64,000 nt of DNA from contig JADANN010000359.1 of NCBI GenBank assembly GCA_018806985.1, positions 682,001 to 746,000 on the forward strand, read 5' to 3'. A model generated the notes under the pieces. It was not told where the DNA came from. It did not search any database and saw nothing but the letters and a program-made list of their open reading frames with translations. Below are positions 45,564-57,688 of this stretch, piece after piece. The DNA is from Angiostrongylus vasorum. Lineage: Eukaryota; Nematoda; Chromadorea; Rhabditida; Metastrongylidae. Within the stretch, counting starts at the first letter, position 1, and every line of letters begins with the position of its first letter. A program made the translations under genes and the position numbers.

Positions 45564-45714
45564 GTTGGAGCTCACGTATATCTTCGTGTGGGTCTGCACC
45601 ACTTAATTTCAGACTCTTCCACATCTGAAGCTCCAAGGTACAGGACAACAAACCGAAACCGTTTGGACCAGAATCGATATAGTAGCTCATTACTGAATAT
45701 GGATCGCGATTTCA

Positions 45715-47420
45715 ACTTTCAAAAAATAAGACTTGCCGATGATTTTGCGCCGAACGACCCACCATCATTTAAAGTTGGACCTGTCATCAGTTGTACAGGC
45801 GGGCCAACGGATAGAATAACATGGTTCCTAAACCTTATTCCTAACACTGTTGCTGAGATTCACAAGAACCCATCTACGTAGTACTAAAATATTCCTAAAT
45901 CACCTACGGTGCGCTCAACTAAACATTATGCACGTAATGGAGATGTTCGATGTTACTTCACTCTATGCCAATGTATCGAATGAGCTCACAATGTAAGCCA
46001 TTCTCGAGCTGCTCGTAGAACATGAAGCGAGAATAAAAATGCACGGCTTGCCGATTGCGCAACTAATAACTCTCATAAAACAGTGTCTTAGTTGTACAAT
46101 GTTTAGGTAGTCGGAAAGATATTTTGCACAAATTCGAGGGTTGATCGTGGGACAGCAATTAGCACCAAGTGTTGCCATTGCTTTTATGCCTAAGAAGGAA
46201 ACTCCACTTCTCGATCGCCGACCCTTACTCTACACGATATGTAGACGACTGCTTCATCGCCTGTTACACACAAGAATAAACGGACGAATGCTTTGAATTG
46301 TTAAATAGACAGTCTGAATATGTAAAATTCTCGAGAGGAAAACCAATCGAGAACTGGCTTCCATTCTTAAGCATCCAAATAAAGCTTTCAGAAAGTGGCT
46401 ACACAACAAAGTGGTACCGTAAGCCAAGTTGTAAAAAATATACTACTATACTACATCTCCTCTAATTCTTCGCACACGAAAAAAGCACTCATCAAAAACA
46501 TGTACCGATGGGCTAAAAAATTTGTGCAGAGGAGGAGAGGCAAATAAGGATTCGCTAAACTTTTTGCGGAAAAACAGCCATTTCCAACTGCTACGAAGCA
46601 AAAGCTACTAGGGTTAGACTAAAAGGTAGGGTTATTCTACAAAATAATCTTTCAAATGTAAGTGAGATTCCTTTCAAGCTGCTTGCGCCATTAAGAGGTG
46701 CCCAAGATGAAGTGGTCTTGAAAGTTGGGTGGCGATTATTGACCTCCCACCCAATACTCTACGGCTCCAGCTAGTTCGCAACCGCCTCTATGATCTTTTG
46801 TGCAGCTCAGAAAATTGTGTAATCCGTCCCTAAAGGGAGGGATGGGAATTGCATGAGTTCAGATACAATATACCTGATTTCACGTAAGACATGTGGTGAG
46901 GATTACGTAATGGAAATAGGTAGGCCACTTTGCGTCCGCATAAAAGAACATCTAGATGGAAAAATTAAAATTCGACGAAGTACGTCTCTGGCTACACATA
47001 GGGTTCGAAAGAAATGGTGATGATTTTGAAGTGAATGTCTGCATCCTAGCACAGGAATCAGAAACATCAATGCGCAAGACTCTTGAAGCGTTTTGGATGG
47101 GTTTCAAAACTCCAAAGGTGAACTGAAAAGACGAATGCCCCATAATCACACATGACCTAGCTCCTTGTTTCAAGTTGATTTTCTGACCTGGGTGGGTCCT
47201 GCTCGTCATCCGATGTGAATAAAAACACGGTTATTTTCATAAGTAACAGCACGGTAGGTGGCTTTTAAACACAGTGGTGTTTATTAATATTATAGATCGT
47301 CGTTTTTAAAGCTATTGTTGCATGAAATGCTTCCGGGCCCTGAGGAATACGAAGTCGCCGAAATGTCGGCATCGAACAACAACAATGACAACGTCGTACC
47401 AGCTCAACAAGGGCAATTAC
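45715..47420 (+). mobile_element. Penelope-like element, RT plus GIY-YIG, decayed
   Basis: From about 45715 the reading pieces follow the order of a Penelope reverse transcriptase: VGPVISCTGGPTDRITWFL (45775), FDVTSLYANV (45943), GQQLAPSVAIAFM (46150), an intact YVDDCF catalytic motif at 46238-46255, WLPFLSIQIKLS and TKWYRKP (46350-46425), then a C-terminal GIY-YIG nuclease (TIYLISRKTCGEDYV, RPLCVRIKEHLDGK at 46870-46965). Stops and frameshifts break it repeatedly. A hammerhead-like motif at 47336-47371 and a CAACAACAA-rich tail lie at its 3' end. PLEs are retroelements distinct from LINEs and LTR elements. Confidence 0.75.
47336..47371 (+). ncRNA. hammerhead-like motif at the 3' end of a PLE
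   Basis: The core CTGAGGA and GAAATGTC are intact, with a three-pair stem I (GCC/GGC) and a weak stem II (TACG...CGCC). It lies downstream of the GIY-YIG region of the 45.7 kb PLE and before CAACAACAACAA, which ties the motif to a PLE directly. Confidence 0.5.
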
Positions 47421-47598
47421 TGAGAAAGTACATAGATATATCGAATATTTATGCCGAAATTTGTATAAAATCTGTCTTTTAAGGCAACAACACTCACATG
47501 TACTCCAGAAATGGATGTGGGTAGCGCAAAGGCTAGAAACGTCGTGCAACAAACCTATGGTCTCAAGATCGGCGCCTCCTTATAACATCTAAGTATAG

Positions 47599-47862
47599 CG
47601 CATTGAAAACACCCATCCATGGCTTCTGACCAGTACAAAGTCTGCCTTCGACAAGCTGTCGATTGAATACAAGAAGTCTGTCAGAAGAGCCTTGTGCGGC
47701 GCAATCACAATAGGAAAGAAAAAAATGCGCATTGAAACAAAGACGTACGGTCCTGCACCGTACATATCGAAATCATGCGCATGGTCGCGAAAGGACCAAC
47801 TTATCCCAGTAAAGGATCCCGATGTGGAACACCATTGGCTGGTTAGTGCTCGATTTTATTGA
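47599..47862 (+). CDS. coding-like open frame downstream of a PLE
   Basis: An 88-codon frame without an early ATG contains SAFDKLSIEYKKSVRRALCG and later KDQLIPVKDPDVEHHW, and ends at a TGA. Its composition is protein-like and the other frames are closed. It lies just after the 3' end of a Penelope-like element. I do not recognise it; it may be an exon or another element's remnant. Confidence 0.25.
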   Translation, partial: RIENTHPWLLTSTKSAFDKLSIEYKKSVRRALCGAITIGKKKMRIETKTYGPAPYISKSCAWSRKDQLIPVKDPDVEHHWLVSARFY

Positions 47863-48179
47863 CTGAATTGACATCAGTATTCATGGAAACTTGGACTGAA
47901 AAATAATCAATACTTCCTGATTGACCAATAGCGAAAATTGTGCTAAGGCTTGCAATATAATGATTTCAAGTGAAAATTAGACAATTGGTACAAAAAATAC
48001 ACATGAAGAGAAAAGAATTTCGTCAATGAACTCGTGGGTGGTTGTACTGTCAATGCGAACCGCTCATATGAAATTAAGATGAAAAGATAATGCTTTTTAG
48101 GAAAATATCGAAAGGAAAAAAAGACTGAAACCACGAATGCCAGCGGCAACTGTTTGTTGTTTACTCAAGCGGCGTGAAA

Positions 48180-49848
48180 GAGTCGATGTAAAGATGGAAC
48201 CAGTATTATGTGAAGAAAATGCCTGGACGGAAAGCAAAGAAACATAAAATAGATGAACGCTAAAAAGCTAAAAAATGCAATCAACTTGGCTCAACAAAGT
48301 TTGCCCACGATCGTACTGCACAGAGGGTCCAGATTAAGATAGCTTGATGAAGTCGGAGATTTTTCAAACATGCATCATCTAATTAATATTGATTTCCGTT
48401 GTCATTTTGCGTACTGTCAGCAGCAGTGGCAGGACATGGAAAAATAAGTGCATGTGGTTCTTCATTTTTTGAAAGTCATGAATAAATCGATATCCGCCGA
48501 ATCATTAGTAATTACGAAGTGTTTTCGTTTCAACAAACCTGCGATCTGGGATGCCCCACATAATTTCGCTCCGCTACATACGAAATAGTGCACCAACGTC
48601 AGAAACGGTGACGCTAAGTGCATGAAAGAAAATAGGAGAGCATGGGAGTATGGGTGTGGGTGTGGATTTGGGTGTGGATAGCTGGAAAGAAGATTAGCAA
48701 CAAGTTCCGAAGTGGGAACAAAGTCGAACAACGAACGACGAGCTATGATCGACTAGGAGGCAATGATGGAGATGTAGGGATGTGAGTAAATGCCGAACGG
48801 AGGGGTGGAATAGTTGTCGGAGCGGCCGCGAAGCCACCTCTATGTCAGACTTGTGCAATTATTACGTGAACATTGCCATTACACAACTAACACGACAACA
48901 AAATCTACGAATTCAAGGTCAAAGACAGCGGTGTTGAAAATGCAAAAATAGTCGGATTCTACGTAGTCGGAACATTGGTGGTTCGCAGAAGATGGGAAGA
49001 GAAGAATTTTGTGCTATAGTTTGAATGGATGTGATACAAAAGATGGTTGACTCTTTATAAATGCGAATCCCTCTCGCCATTGTCTCTAGTGATACAGTGT
49101 TAACCAGAAACGTTCTCCACATTTGAATTAGGGCGACGACGCGACAACCTCTGCTTTGTGTGTCCTGGCACAGTGAGTATTAGCAATTTTTTAGCCTTTG
49201 CGGACTTACACGTTTTTTGACAACAAAAAAGTAGTTCTCCAATAACTAGAGGCCTTCATGAACTTGTGAACATGATAAAATTTCAGAAGTGACTTTGCTG
49301 TATCGTTCGAAGAGTACGAACTATGTGGTTTACTACGTGTTACTATAGTCCAGAGGAGAATGGTAGTGACGCCGTTTATCACGAGCTCGTGCTTGTTTGA
49401 CTCCTTCCAAGTGTCACCAGCCTGTTATCGAGAACGAGGGTTGTCAAACTGGTACAAGACTTCTCTGTGAACGACTCAATCCTCGAAATCCAAGTGAAGA
49501 CGCTTTAGCCCGGCTATCCCAGGGTCATGTGAAAATCGACTCCACCACTATTCAATGACATTCATAATGAAGGCAAAAAGCCTCAAGCAGCAGCCGAACC
49601 CACACATAGAAGTTGACAGAGCTCCATGTATGATGGATGCGAGGAAAACCGAATGAAGAAGAGCTGGAGTCCGCTCAGTAGATGTGAAGATCCGTACAAA
49701 AAAGTAAAAAAATATTATGGTCCGTCGTTCGAACATATTGCAGTCAACACTTGGAAGGATTCCGCAGCTTACGTTAGCTTATTTCGGTCATTTTTATACT
49801 TCCACATTACAGCATAACTAATCGTAGCGATTAAAATGAAGCAACAAT
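48180..49848. other. no identified gene
   Basis: Only short unsupported frames occur in this stretch. Confidence 0.25.
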
Positions 49849-49936
49849 TACGCGTTACTCTGGAAAGGACAATAACGCGTTCGTTCCCCACTGCAGACAC
49901 CTGCGGTCCGGAGTTTTGCAAATATCTTAGCATCTT
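49849..49936. mobile_element. half MITE, right end
   Basis: ACGCGTTACTCTGGAAAGGA to GTTTTGCAAATATCTTAGCA equals the right inverted repeat of the MITE at 27145. Confidence 0.55.
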
Positions 49937-50489
49937 AAACAATTAGTTAGTTGATAAGCCAACCAGCGGATAGTGAATTCGTCCATGGGGGGCGTCCTTT
50001 ATAAATTACTAAGTACAAATAACCTATAATCTCCTATTCTAGCCCACTTTCGAGTAACTATCGAATGAATATTCACACAGAAATAAAAAAAGTTCTAGAA
50101 CCTATTAAACCAGAAATGGACACTATGGTGTCCATAATCTCTATTCGCACTGTCAGGTATGAACACTATGGTTTCCATAATGTCGCGAATGGGTTAAAAA
50201 AGCCGCTGACCACATTAATATGAGTTATCAGATCAGCAAGTTACTAGGCTACACTGTGCATGCTCAGGTACACGTTAGGTTTTTAAACGTCGATTAATTG
50301 TGGTTTCGTAAATAGCGTGCGCCGTCTTTTTAGGGTCATTCAATGTCACGAGCTCAGAAAGCGCCATACGTATACCCCGGGAAACATGACAAGCTTTCGC
50401 GGTTATATCTAAAATAAACGGACAAGCATCTGGTAGCCACCCTCTCACAAAAAAGCAGCAATACTAAGGTGCCACGAATGAAAATTGTG

Positions 50490-51335
50490 CCACTTATTCC
50501 CTTCCATTGGTAGGAGGCAAAGTTTCGTAGCCCAACTCGTTCAACATCTGGAGAGCTGTTTCCGCAACGTGACGGTTGTCGTGGAGAAGGATTGGTCCTT
50601 TGCTGTTGAATAATGCCGGTCGTTGTTTTTGGAGTTTACGGTGCATTTCGTCGATTTTTGGCAATACTTCTCTGCTGCAATCGTTTCGCCCAGATTCAAA
50701 AAACTGTGCTGTATCGGACCGACTGCAGGCCACCAAACGATCATCATAACCTTTTTTTTATTCCAATTTCGGCTTTAGGAAGTGCTGTGGATCCTGATCG
50801 CGATCCAATCATTGAGCCGAACGTCGCCGGTTGTCGCACAGAATCCACTTCTTGTCGCACTTTGATCGAGAAAAGGGCCGCTTTTGTTGCGCTCAATAAA
50901 AGCAGACGACATTTCAAAACGGTGATGCGATTTTTTTTGATTATCGTTTAATTCGCGCGGCACCCACTTGTCGAGTTCTTTTGTCCTTCATAAGGGGTTC
51001 AAGTGAGTGGGAATTGTTCCTGTGCTTATGCGAAGCTGTTCTGCACGCTGTCGAGCAGTTGCTCGCGTGTTTGCTTCCACCAGTGCCTTCAATTCGTCGT
51101 CTTCAAGTTCATCGAGACGTCAGCGGCTTTCCTCGTTTTTGACGTCGAAATCAGCAGATCGGAATTTCCGGAACCATCTTCGCACTATTGATTCACCAAC
51201 ACTACCGTCACCCCAAACTTCATTGTTTCGAGTCGTCTCTGCTGCACTACGACCGAGTTTAAACTCACAAAAAGAAAATTTGACGAAAATTCGTTCTTGG
51301 TATCTAAAAATGTATGCTAAAAATTGGTAAAAAAA
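50490..51335 (-). mobile_element. mariner-type element, truncated and frame-broken
   Basis: Minus-strand frames give the N-terminal helix-turn-helix region (FCEFKLGRSAAETTR near 51265, ESIVRRWFRKFRSADFD near 51170) and a C-terminal block (KGPILLHDNRHVAETALQML near 50585 to ELGYETLPP). LLHDN carries the second catalytic aspartate of a mariner D,D34D transposase. Frameshifts separate the blocks. The 3' end after ELGYETLPP and the 5' inverted repeat are missing. Confidence 0.7.
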
Positions 51336-51871
51336 CCAAAAAAAACTAAATTTTGGCAATATTTAAAAAACTAGCTGAGGGACAGGCGAAAAAAGTGAAA
51401 AAAAATACTTGGTGCACATTAGCACTGGTGGCTGGCTGGACGAGTCAGTAGACCAGTACAAAGATTACTGGGAACGAGGTACCCCCAAATGCAAAGCACT
51501 CTACAAGATAAAATCGCTGCAGATTTTCACAGGTGTAGACCGTAATGTTATTAGTGGCAAAACCAATTGGAAGGAGGGAGAAAGTGTGGAGACTGATTCG
51601 TGACTCCCATATCTCTGAAGGTGACCATAATTTTCGATCGTTCCGGAGAATCACGCAAATTTAAATGAACAAAGACGACGATGATGATGACATCCAGAAA
51701 AAAAGGTGGTCAACCTCTGCACCAGATCGACATCGAACAGTAACGCGATTTATCAATTTATTGTTTTTCAACGTTGGTTTGTTGGATTTAGGCAAATAAA
51801 CATCGTTCGAAGAAAACGCGAAATCTAGTACTACTTGAAAAATTAGCCTATGTTATAGGGAAGCTTAGGGG

Positions 51872-52055
51872 TTCGCGTGGCGTAGTGGTCGGAGGCGCCC
51901 GATAGCAGCACTGGCTCGATACGTCGGTAGGGCACCGCAAGTCATTGTAAAGGCCAGATATACATTCAATCACCTCCAGACGATGCTTAATGAAGTTGAA
52001 TGCATGGCGCATCTCTCAGGGGATTGATCAGCGCTGACAGCTTTACCCTCTTTTT
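51872..52055 (+). mobile_element. tRNA-derived SINE, copy 5, internal deletion
   Basis: The A box (TGGCGTAGTGGTCGG) is present, but the sequence jumps from GGCGCCC straight to the body (GATAGCAGCACTGG), losing the B box. Such a copy could not be transcribed by polymerase III from its own promoter. Confidence 0.55.
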
Positions 52056-53195
52056 TATTTTTGTAGAGAAACTTGGCCGAAGTCGGTCATTGGACCAATT
52101 ACAAAAAAACGCTGCGACCAGGGAATAAAAGTGATTAGGACGAATTCTAACGGGAAACCAGTAAACGTCTCATCAATTCTAAGCGGCTGACGGCTATCTG
52201 AGGTGAATACTTTGAAACAGTCTAGAGCGGCTTCTCTGAGACTTCAGAGAAAACTGACGAGTTTTCTAGTTGTTCAATCAGCAGTCGGCGTATGTACATA
52301 TAGTGAAAATCAGAGTTGTTCAGGAGACAGTTGAACATGAGTCGTACCATTCATATTGATTGGTGGCTATAACACAATATAAAGAAAAGAAGAAATTCTG
52401 GCATTCGTAAGATACGAGAAGACTGCTCAGATCATCTGAGTGGAAAGTTGTTTCGAAAAATGCGACTTGATAAATCGTGTCCTATCACGCGCTCTTGGAT
52501 TTTTTGTAAGCTATTAAATACTCGTGTTTGCACCATGAAAAATACTTGTCAAAGCAACGCCGTTTCTCCATAATTACTGATCCAACTCTTTTCACTTGGA
52601 CGCTGCAAACATCAAGACGATCTCTGTACAAATAGGCTTAGTTCATCGTTGACTACAGAATCTTCTGTTTTAAAACAATGACAAACAACTTGGAAGAAGT
52701 TTCTAAATGCAGCTTATTAGATAAAATGCTAAGCGATATTAAAGAAGAACTTACTTCATACGACGGTTTTTGAAAAAGCCTACGGTTAAGTACGAAGTTT
52801 CTTGTGTGTAGTGAAGATAACTGGTCAGGTTTACTGTTACGCGATGGTCATCAAGTGAGTAGGCATTTAAGCAAAAAATAGGTGTGTTCTTTCTTCTTAG
52901 GAAGACGATCCGACTATGAAACACTTTTTTGCCGAGACGGTCGAGGAGCGAGTACCCTACAAGCATTAATTTGGTGAACACTGGGCAATAATTAGAAGTT
53001 TCCCCTGAGAAAGGCACCAAAATGAGCTTCTAAACTTGGGTGCGAAAGCAAATGTATCTTCAACTCAACTTTTAACAAGAAAATGTGACGAGAGTGAACT
53101 GAGATCGGTTCGAATGTTCTCGCTTAAATTAACGGATGCAGAGCTCAAAAATGAGACAAGAAACAGAAGAGTATCTAGATGAGGTCGACTCCTAA

Positions 53196-53480
53196 TCTGA
53201 GCTTTATAAATCACTCCTGACCTACAACAGAGTAGTTGATGACGGTCACCTCTGGACAAGATTTTTGAGTGACATAGCAAGAGTAAGCGAAAGTGGCCCA
53301 AATTGGACAGTACGGGATGCGAGGGCTATTGTGAAGGGTGGTGGAGAAAGTGAAAGCAGCGAATGTTCACTAGCACCACCATTGGTAAAGCCATACAAAA
53401 TCCTAAAGCTGTGTGATTTGGTGTCAAGTGCGATATATTCGGCAAGGGGATTAGTTAGCATTGAGCAGAGCTCGTTCTAA
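53196..53480 (+). CDS. coding-like open frame of 95 codons
   Basis: The frame starts after a stop at 53193. It contains LYKSLLTYNRVVDDGHLW and TRFLSDIARVSESGPNW, and ends at 53480. An internal AGA|GTAAGC at about 53281 would be a good donor. A second open frame, shifted by one, follows at 53480-53560 (LNGLPAAIFRMKEGRTDM). Joining them would need a 22-nt intron at the 3' end, which is too short, so I give no full model. Unrecognised. Confidence 0.25.
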   Translation, partial: SELYKSLLTYNRVVDDGHLWTRFLSDIARVSESGPNWTVRDARAIVKGGGESESSECSLAPPLVKPYKILKLCDLVSSAIYSARGLVSIEQSSF

Positions 53481-53699
53481 ATGGACTACCTGCTGCGATA
53501 TTTCGAATGAAAGAGGGGCGAACCGATATGCTTCACTTGTCACTAGTTTTGCTAAGGTGACCGGCTGTCTTCTTGCAGACGAAGCATATTCCATAATGGC
53601 AGCAAGGGTTTATAAAGACGTCCGACATAGCAGCAGTAACAAGAGATAAAAAATAAGGAGCTCTGCTTTCATTATTATTTAGAAAAGGTTTTTTTTTCA

Positions 53700-53960
53700 A
53701 TCCGTCACATGTATTACCTGTGTTATCTTGTTGATCGTCGAGCGACTCGACCGGGTGTCAGAAAAGTCTTCATTGGCATCATTCCCCTCTATGGACTTGG
53801 TGAGTATCATATTTTTTCCTCCAAAATCTTTTTTGAAAGGAAGCATTGGTCAGATGTTCAGATTCCTTCCCTCGTTCACGTTACTCCTCCTAGCAGCTCA
53901 CTCGTGGTTGTTTCTCTCCGTCGGTCTACAATCTTTGTGAACCAATACTTCATTGTAACC
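53700..53960 (-). mobile_element. RTE-type LINE 3' end fragment
   Basis: The stretch beginning near 53735 (gatcgtcgagcgactcgacc) parallels 3400-3425 in the LINE at 3.4-6.5 kb, in the same orientation, with shared spacing to the element end. Only the 3' part remains. Confidence 0.4.
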
Positions 53961-54330
53961 TAAGCACATTGGCTGTATTAATCGTGCGTATTCGTCTCAT
54001 TTCCAGCTCACCGTAGTTTCAGTTTACATACCGACCCTCACAGTTAGATACCGTCAACAATATCATGGATTACGGCATCAAAGCACTGAGACCATATTGA
54101 GATTCTGACAGTTTGTGAGTGAGATATTTGATATTCTCAGCGGTTTTCGCACTTTATTACTCCCATAACTCATGTCTGATAATCCGGTGTCGAAGTTATT
54201 ATTAGAGTAGTGGGACTCAAAAAAGTATCTTTCTATAAACCTCTCCATAAATAATCGATATATTTATTTATATATTCTTATGAACTGATATTGTTGAGCT
54301 GATGCGAGGTTGGTATAAGTTGTCCTTGTT

Positions 54331-54363
<33 letters not shown>

Positions 54364-54383
54364 GGTGTTGTCGTTGTTGTTGT

Positions 54384-54466
<83 letters not shown>

Positions 54467-54467
54467 C

Positions 54468-54507
<40 letters not shown>

Positions 54508-54560
54508 CGTCGTCGTCTTGTCGTTGTCGTCGTCGTCGTCGTCGTCTTGTCGTTGTCGTC
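54331..54560. repeat. TTG/TCG microsatellite
   Basis: About 230 bp of TTG units with interspersed TCG. It lies where the CAACAA tail of an inverted PLE end is expected, so it is probably an expanded PLE tail. The long poly-Leu and poly-Thr frames across it are artefacts. Confidence 0.9.
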
Positions 54561-54584
54561 TTTAAGCCCCACTCGAAACAGCAT

Positions 54585-54620
54585 GGCTATGAGGAAGGCG
54601 AAGATGCCGAAAAGACAGCT
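54585..54620 (+). ncRNA. decayed hammerhead-like motif
   Basis: Stem I GGCT/AGCT and stem II GGCG...TGCC are kept; the core reads ATGAGGA and the second half GAAAAGAC, so invariant positions are lost. Confidence 0.3.
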
Positions 54621-54804
54621 ATCGACCGACAGCACCAAGAGCAACAACAATAACAACAACGAAACTTATACCAACCTCGCATCAACTCAATAAGATCAGT
54701 TTATAAGAACATATAAAAGAGCATATAAATAAATACATCGTCTATTTATGCCGAGGTCTATAGAAAGTCGGTCTTTTGTGTTACCATACTGTTTATTCAC
54801 AAAA

Positions 54805-54840
54805 GCGTACGCTTCGGGTGATTTCCCTTTCTTAAGAGCA
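54805..54840 (-). ncRNA. strongly decayed hammerhead-like motif
   Basis: The order of elements is visible (GCT, CTTAAGA, GGG-AAATCA-CCC, GAAGCGTA), but both conserved halves are mutated. Confidence 0.25.
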
Positions 54841-55065
54841 TGGAAAGGTCAAGCTGACTGCAACATAATCAGCCAAATACCTTCATAACCACAGCAGAAA
54901 AACCGTATATCTAAATTTCAATCGCCTTAGAAATAAAAATAGCTTCTTCACATGGCTCACCATTTCCCATAAGTCATTCACTCCATTTTTCTACGTGAAG
55001 GCCAGCCGCACAGAGTTCAAATGGATGGATTACGCGTCTCTCTCTCATTAAACTATCTAATGAAG

Positions 55066-55312
55066 GATAAAGGATAAAAACTCTCGGCGTTAATCGATTT
55101 CTGAGGGTGCTAAGCATCATTAGAGGTGAATGAATGCGTATCTGGCGATATAATGACTAGAGGTGGCCTACCGATGTGTCGAGCCAGTGCCGCGCTTCTC
55201 TCAAACAGGTCTGGTACCAATTTTCTGACCCCGGAGGGAGAGAAGGGGTTGATGAGCCCACGGCGCGCGGTCGAACGCATGTGTATTGCAGGGTGCCTTT
55301 AACCACTGTCCC
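55066..55312 (-). mobile_element. tRNA-derived SINE, copy 6
   Basis: The left end is AAGGATAAAGGATAAAAACT, the inverted tail. The head region near 55290-55312 is degraded (CAGTGGTTAAAGG on the minus strand). Confidence 0.5.
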
Positions 55313-55379
55313 AAAATATCTGATATCTCATATCAAATCTGATACTACAATAACTTCAGAGGTGGAGCAGAGCTTTAAA

Positions 55380-57688
55380 CAACAATGAGTTGAAGAAGTC
55401 TTTTTTCTCAAAGAAAAAAATATGCATTACTAATCAATATACACTACCTATCTACTTCAGGCTGCTTACATTTAGAGAACAACCTGGGTAGTCTATATCC
55501 CACCATTAGTTCTCGCCTTATCTAAACATATAACGTTCACCACGCTATAATGTTTCTCCAACATGTTAGTTGCAAGTGTTTATGTAGGCAAGCAGAAGTT
55601 GCTTGGTTCACATCTGTGATAGGTAGATTTTTGTAAGTATAAGTATAAAGGCGGATACAGAGCATGATCGAAAGGTGACAAGGTCATAGTTAAGCAAATA
55701 ATTCAAAGGCTTACGGCAGTTGAAATATGTTTCCACCAAACAACAGCTGTGCAATTTGCTCGACTGCTTCGGCTTTTTTTTGTCGACGCCGATTTTTTGT
55801 AGGTCTCGAGGAGTGCATCTGGTCGAGATTATTACGTTAGAATGAGCGCAATGATGTGACAATTACGGTGGAGAGCGACTCGATCAGCATTGGATGACTC
55901 TAGGATCGGACATAGCTATCGCCATATCGTTCCGCCATCTTCTCGCCACACTCCGCTAACATCTCAAGGAAGGAGATCGCTGGAGGGAGTGACAAAATGA
56001 AGTGCCCATGATGAACGTCAAGTTAAGTAGCTCGCGTTTCGCGCTCAATACTTGAAACCAGGTATCGAGTCGAATTACCGACTGCTTGTTTTAATAGCAG
56101 TTGAGCGAAAAACAGGACACCATTCGGGAAACTTTGACTTATGGACATTAGTAGCTTTCTGCACGTTCGAACATCCAAAAACAAAAACCAATTTGCGAAA
56201 TAAGAAGAGAAACGGTCACAAACGTGGAAGATGTAACTACATAGGCGAAATAGTAGAAAAGCACTTTTTTTGGATGCACTGGGCATAAAACTGTCTGCTT
56301 GTCCTCTACAATGTTATTATTACGAGTTACGGGTGGATTAACTTTTAAAAATAACCTGTTTTCGTTGGTGGATCCTCAGGAAAACTATAAATGAAACATG
56401 AAAGTGTGCGCTTTGATCTATCGCCTTATTCAACATACCATCCTTCCTCATCTTCTTTGTCTAAACTTCAGTAGAATGTTAAATCTACTAGCGAGCTACA
56501 TATTTCCTACGCCCCGTAGCTGCAAGCCAACTACTAGATTCACTTTTTATCCAGATTTTTAATCTTGTCATCATCTTTGCCTAAACTTAACAACTTTAAT
56601 TAGTGACCACACTGGTTCTCATGTTCATGTCATAATTTAATAGAATGACTATTTCGAGCATAACCATACTTTTTCAAGAATTTCTATGGCTTTTGTTTTT
56701 TTGATTCCTAGCTCCTATGTAGATTAGCTTAATAAGCTATGAGTACGGCTCGAAGAAAAAAGTCGAGTCTATTCTGACATATGACATTTCGAAAAAAATT
56801 TGACAGAGTAGTATCAATCACGGCTACGTTTCCTATATTACGGTAAGCGCTAATCTGATGAGAGGAGTAAAAAACACTACACAAGGAAAGCGATCCTTTT
56901 TTTCGTGATGAAAACTCGTTCAATTAGGCGCACAGATTGAATGGTTTCCTTTATGAACGACGTTACGAGGTATCGGACGAGAAGTAAGCTGAACCAAAAT
57001 CACAAGGAGTTCATGACACTTTCGTGGTTCGTAAGGCTTTTTAGGACTAGATGTGGTGTTAGCTAGGGATGACAGGTGACCCGAACCAGCAGAATGGAGC
57101 TATGTGGCTAATTTCGTTTAGATCCGGCTCGAAAGGCAGTGGTACATCTCCCTACCTCAGGGTGTATTCCATAACTATCATGTAGGTTAGAAGTCCAATT
57201 TTTCTGCTTGTTGTACAGAAAAAAGTTGGAAATCAGCAACGCACTAGTCGAAATGTTGCTCATTTGAGTTTCTAGATTACTGCACACTGAAACAATCTTT
57301 TTGTGGTAGCTAGAAATGTTTCTCCCGAACTATTTCTGCTATAAAAGTTTGAGCCAAATACCTCCACGATTTACTGGGAAATATGTGCATCACATATGGT
57401 TCATACTGTTATCGATATATTAGAAGAGATAGCGACTACAGATTATCGTTAGTGTTGTGTTTAAAACGTCAGACTGTGGAATATTTTGGTCTAATTGCAA
57501 CCAACTAGGGACAAAAAAATAGAGGAACACTTATAGGAGACTGGAACACAAGCAATGACAAAGAGAGCAACCGAGTTGGTGAAAACAACGACATCATGAG
57601 GAATTTCTGTAAAATCGGAAACACTGCAACGTAACGTCGTTGAAGGATTCGGGTAATTTTGCTGATCTTCTGCAGGGCACACATAATA
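55380..57688. other. no identified gene
   Basis: AT-rich sequence with short unsupported frames, for example 56286-56023 (-). No repeat family of this window was recognised here. Confidence 0.25.

Larger units (their letters stand above)
54225..54990. mobile_element. PLE end fragments flanking a long TTG repeat
   Basis: An arm at 54225-54330 (minus) and one at 54575-54790 (plus) are inverted copies sharing CTTATACCAACCTCGCATCA and an AT-rich tail. Between them lies the TTG microsatellite. A third arm of another PLE subtype follows at 54790-54990 (minus). Hammerhead-like motifs occur at 54585-54620 (+) and 54805-54840 (-), both with substitutions in the core. Confidence 0.55.

Noticed and set aside
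53560..53585. 22-nt intron with GTGACC donor and cttgcag acceptor
   Set aside because: It would restore a frame but is shorter than any credible nematode intron.
54264..54659. Poly-Thr and poly-Leu frames
   Set aside because: They are translations of the TTG/CAA microsatellite.
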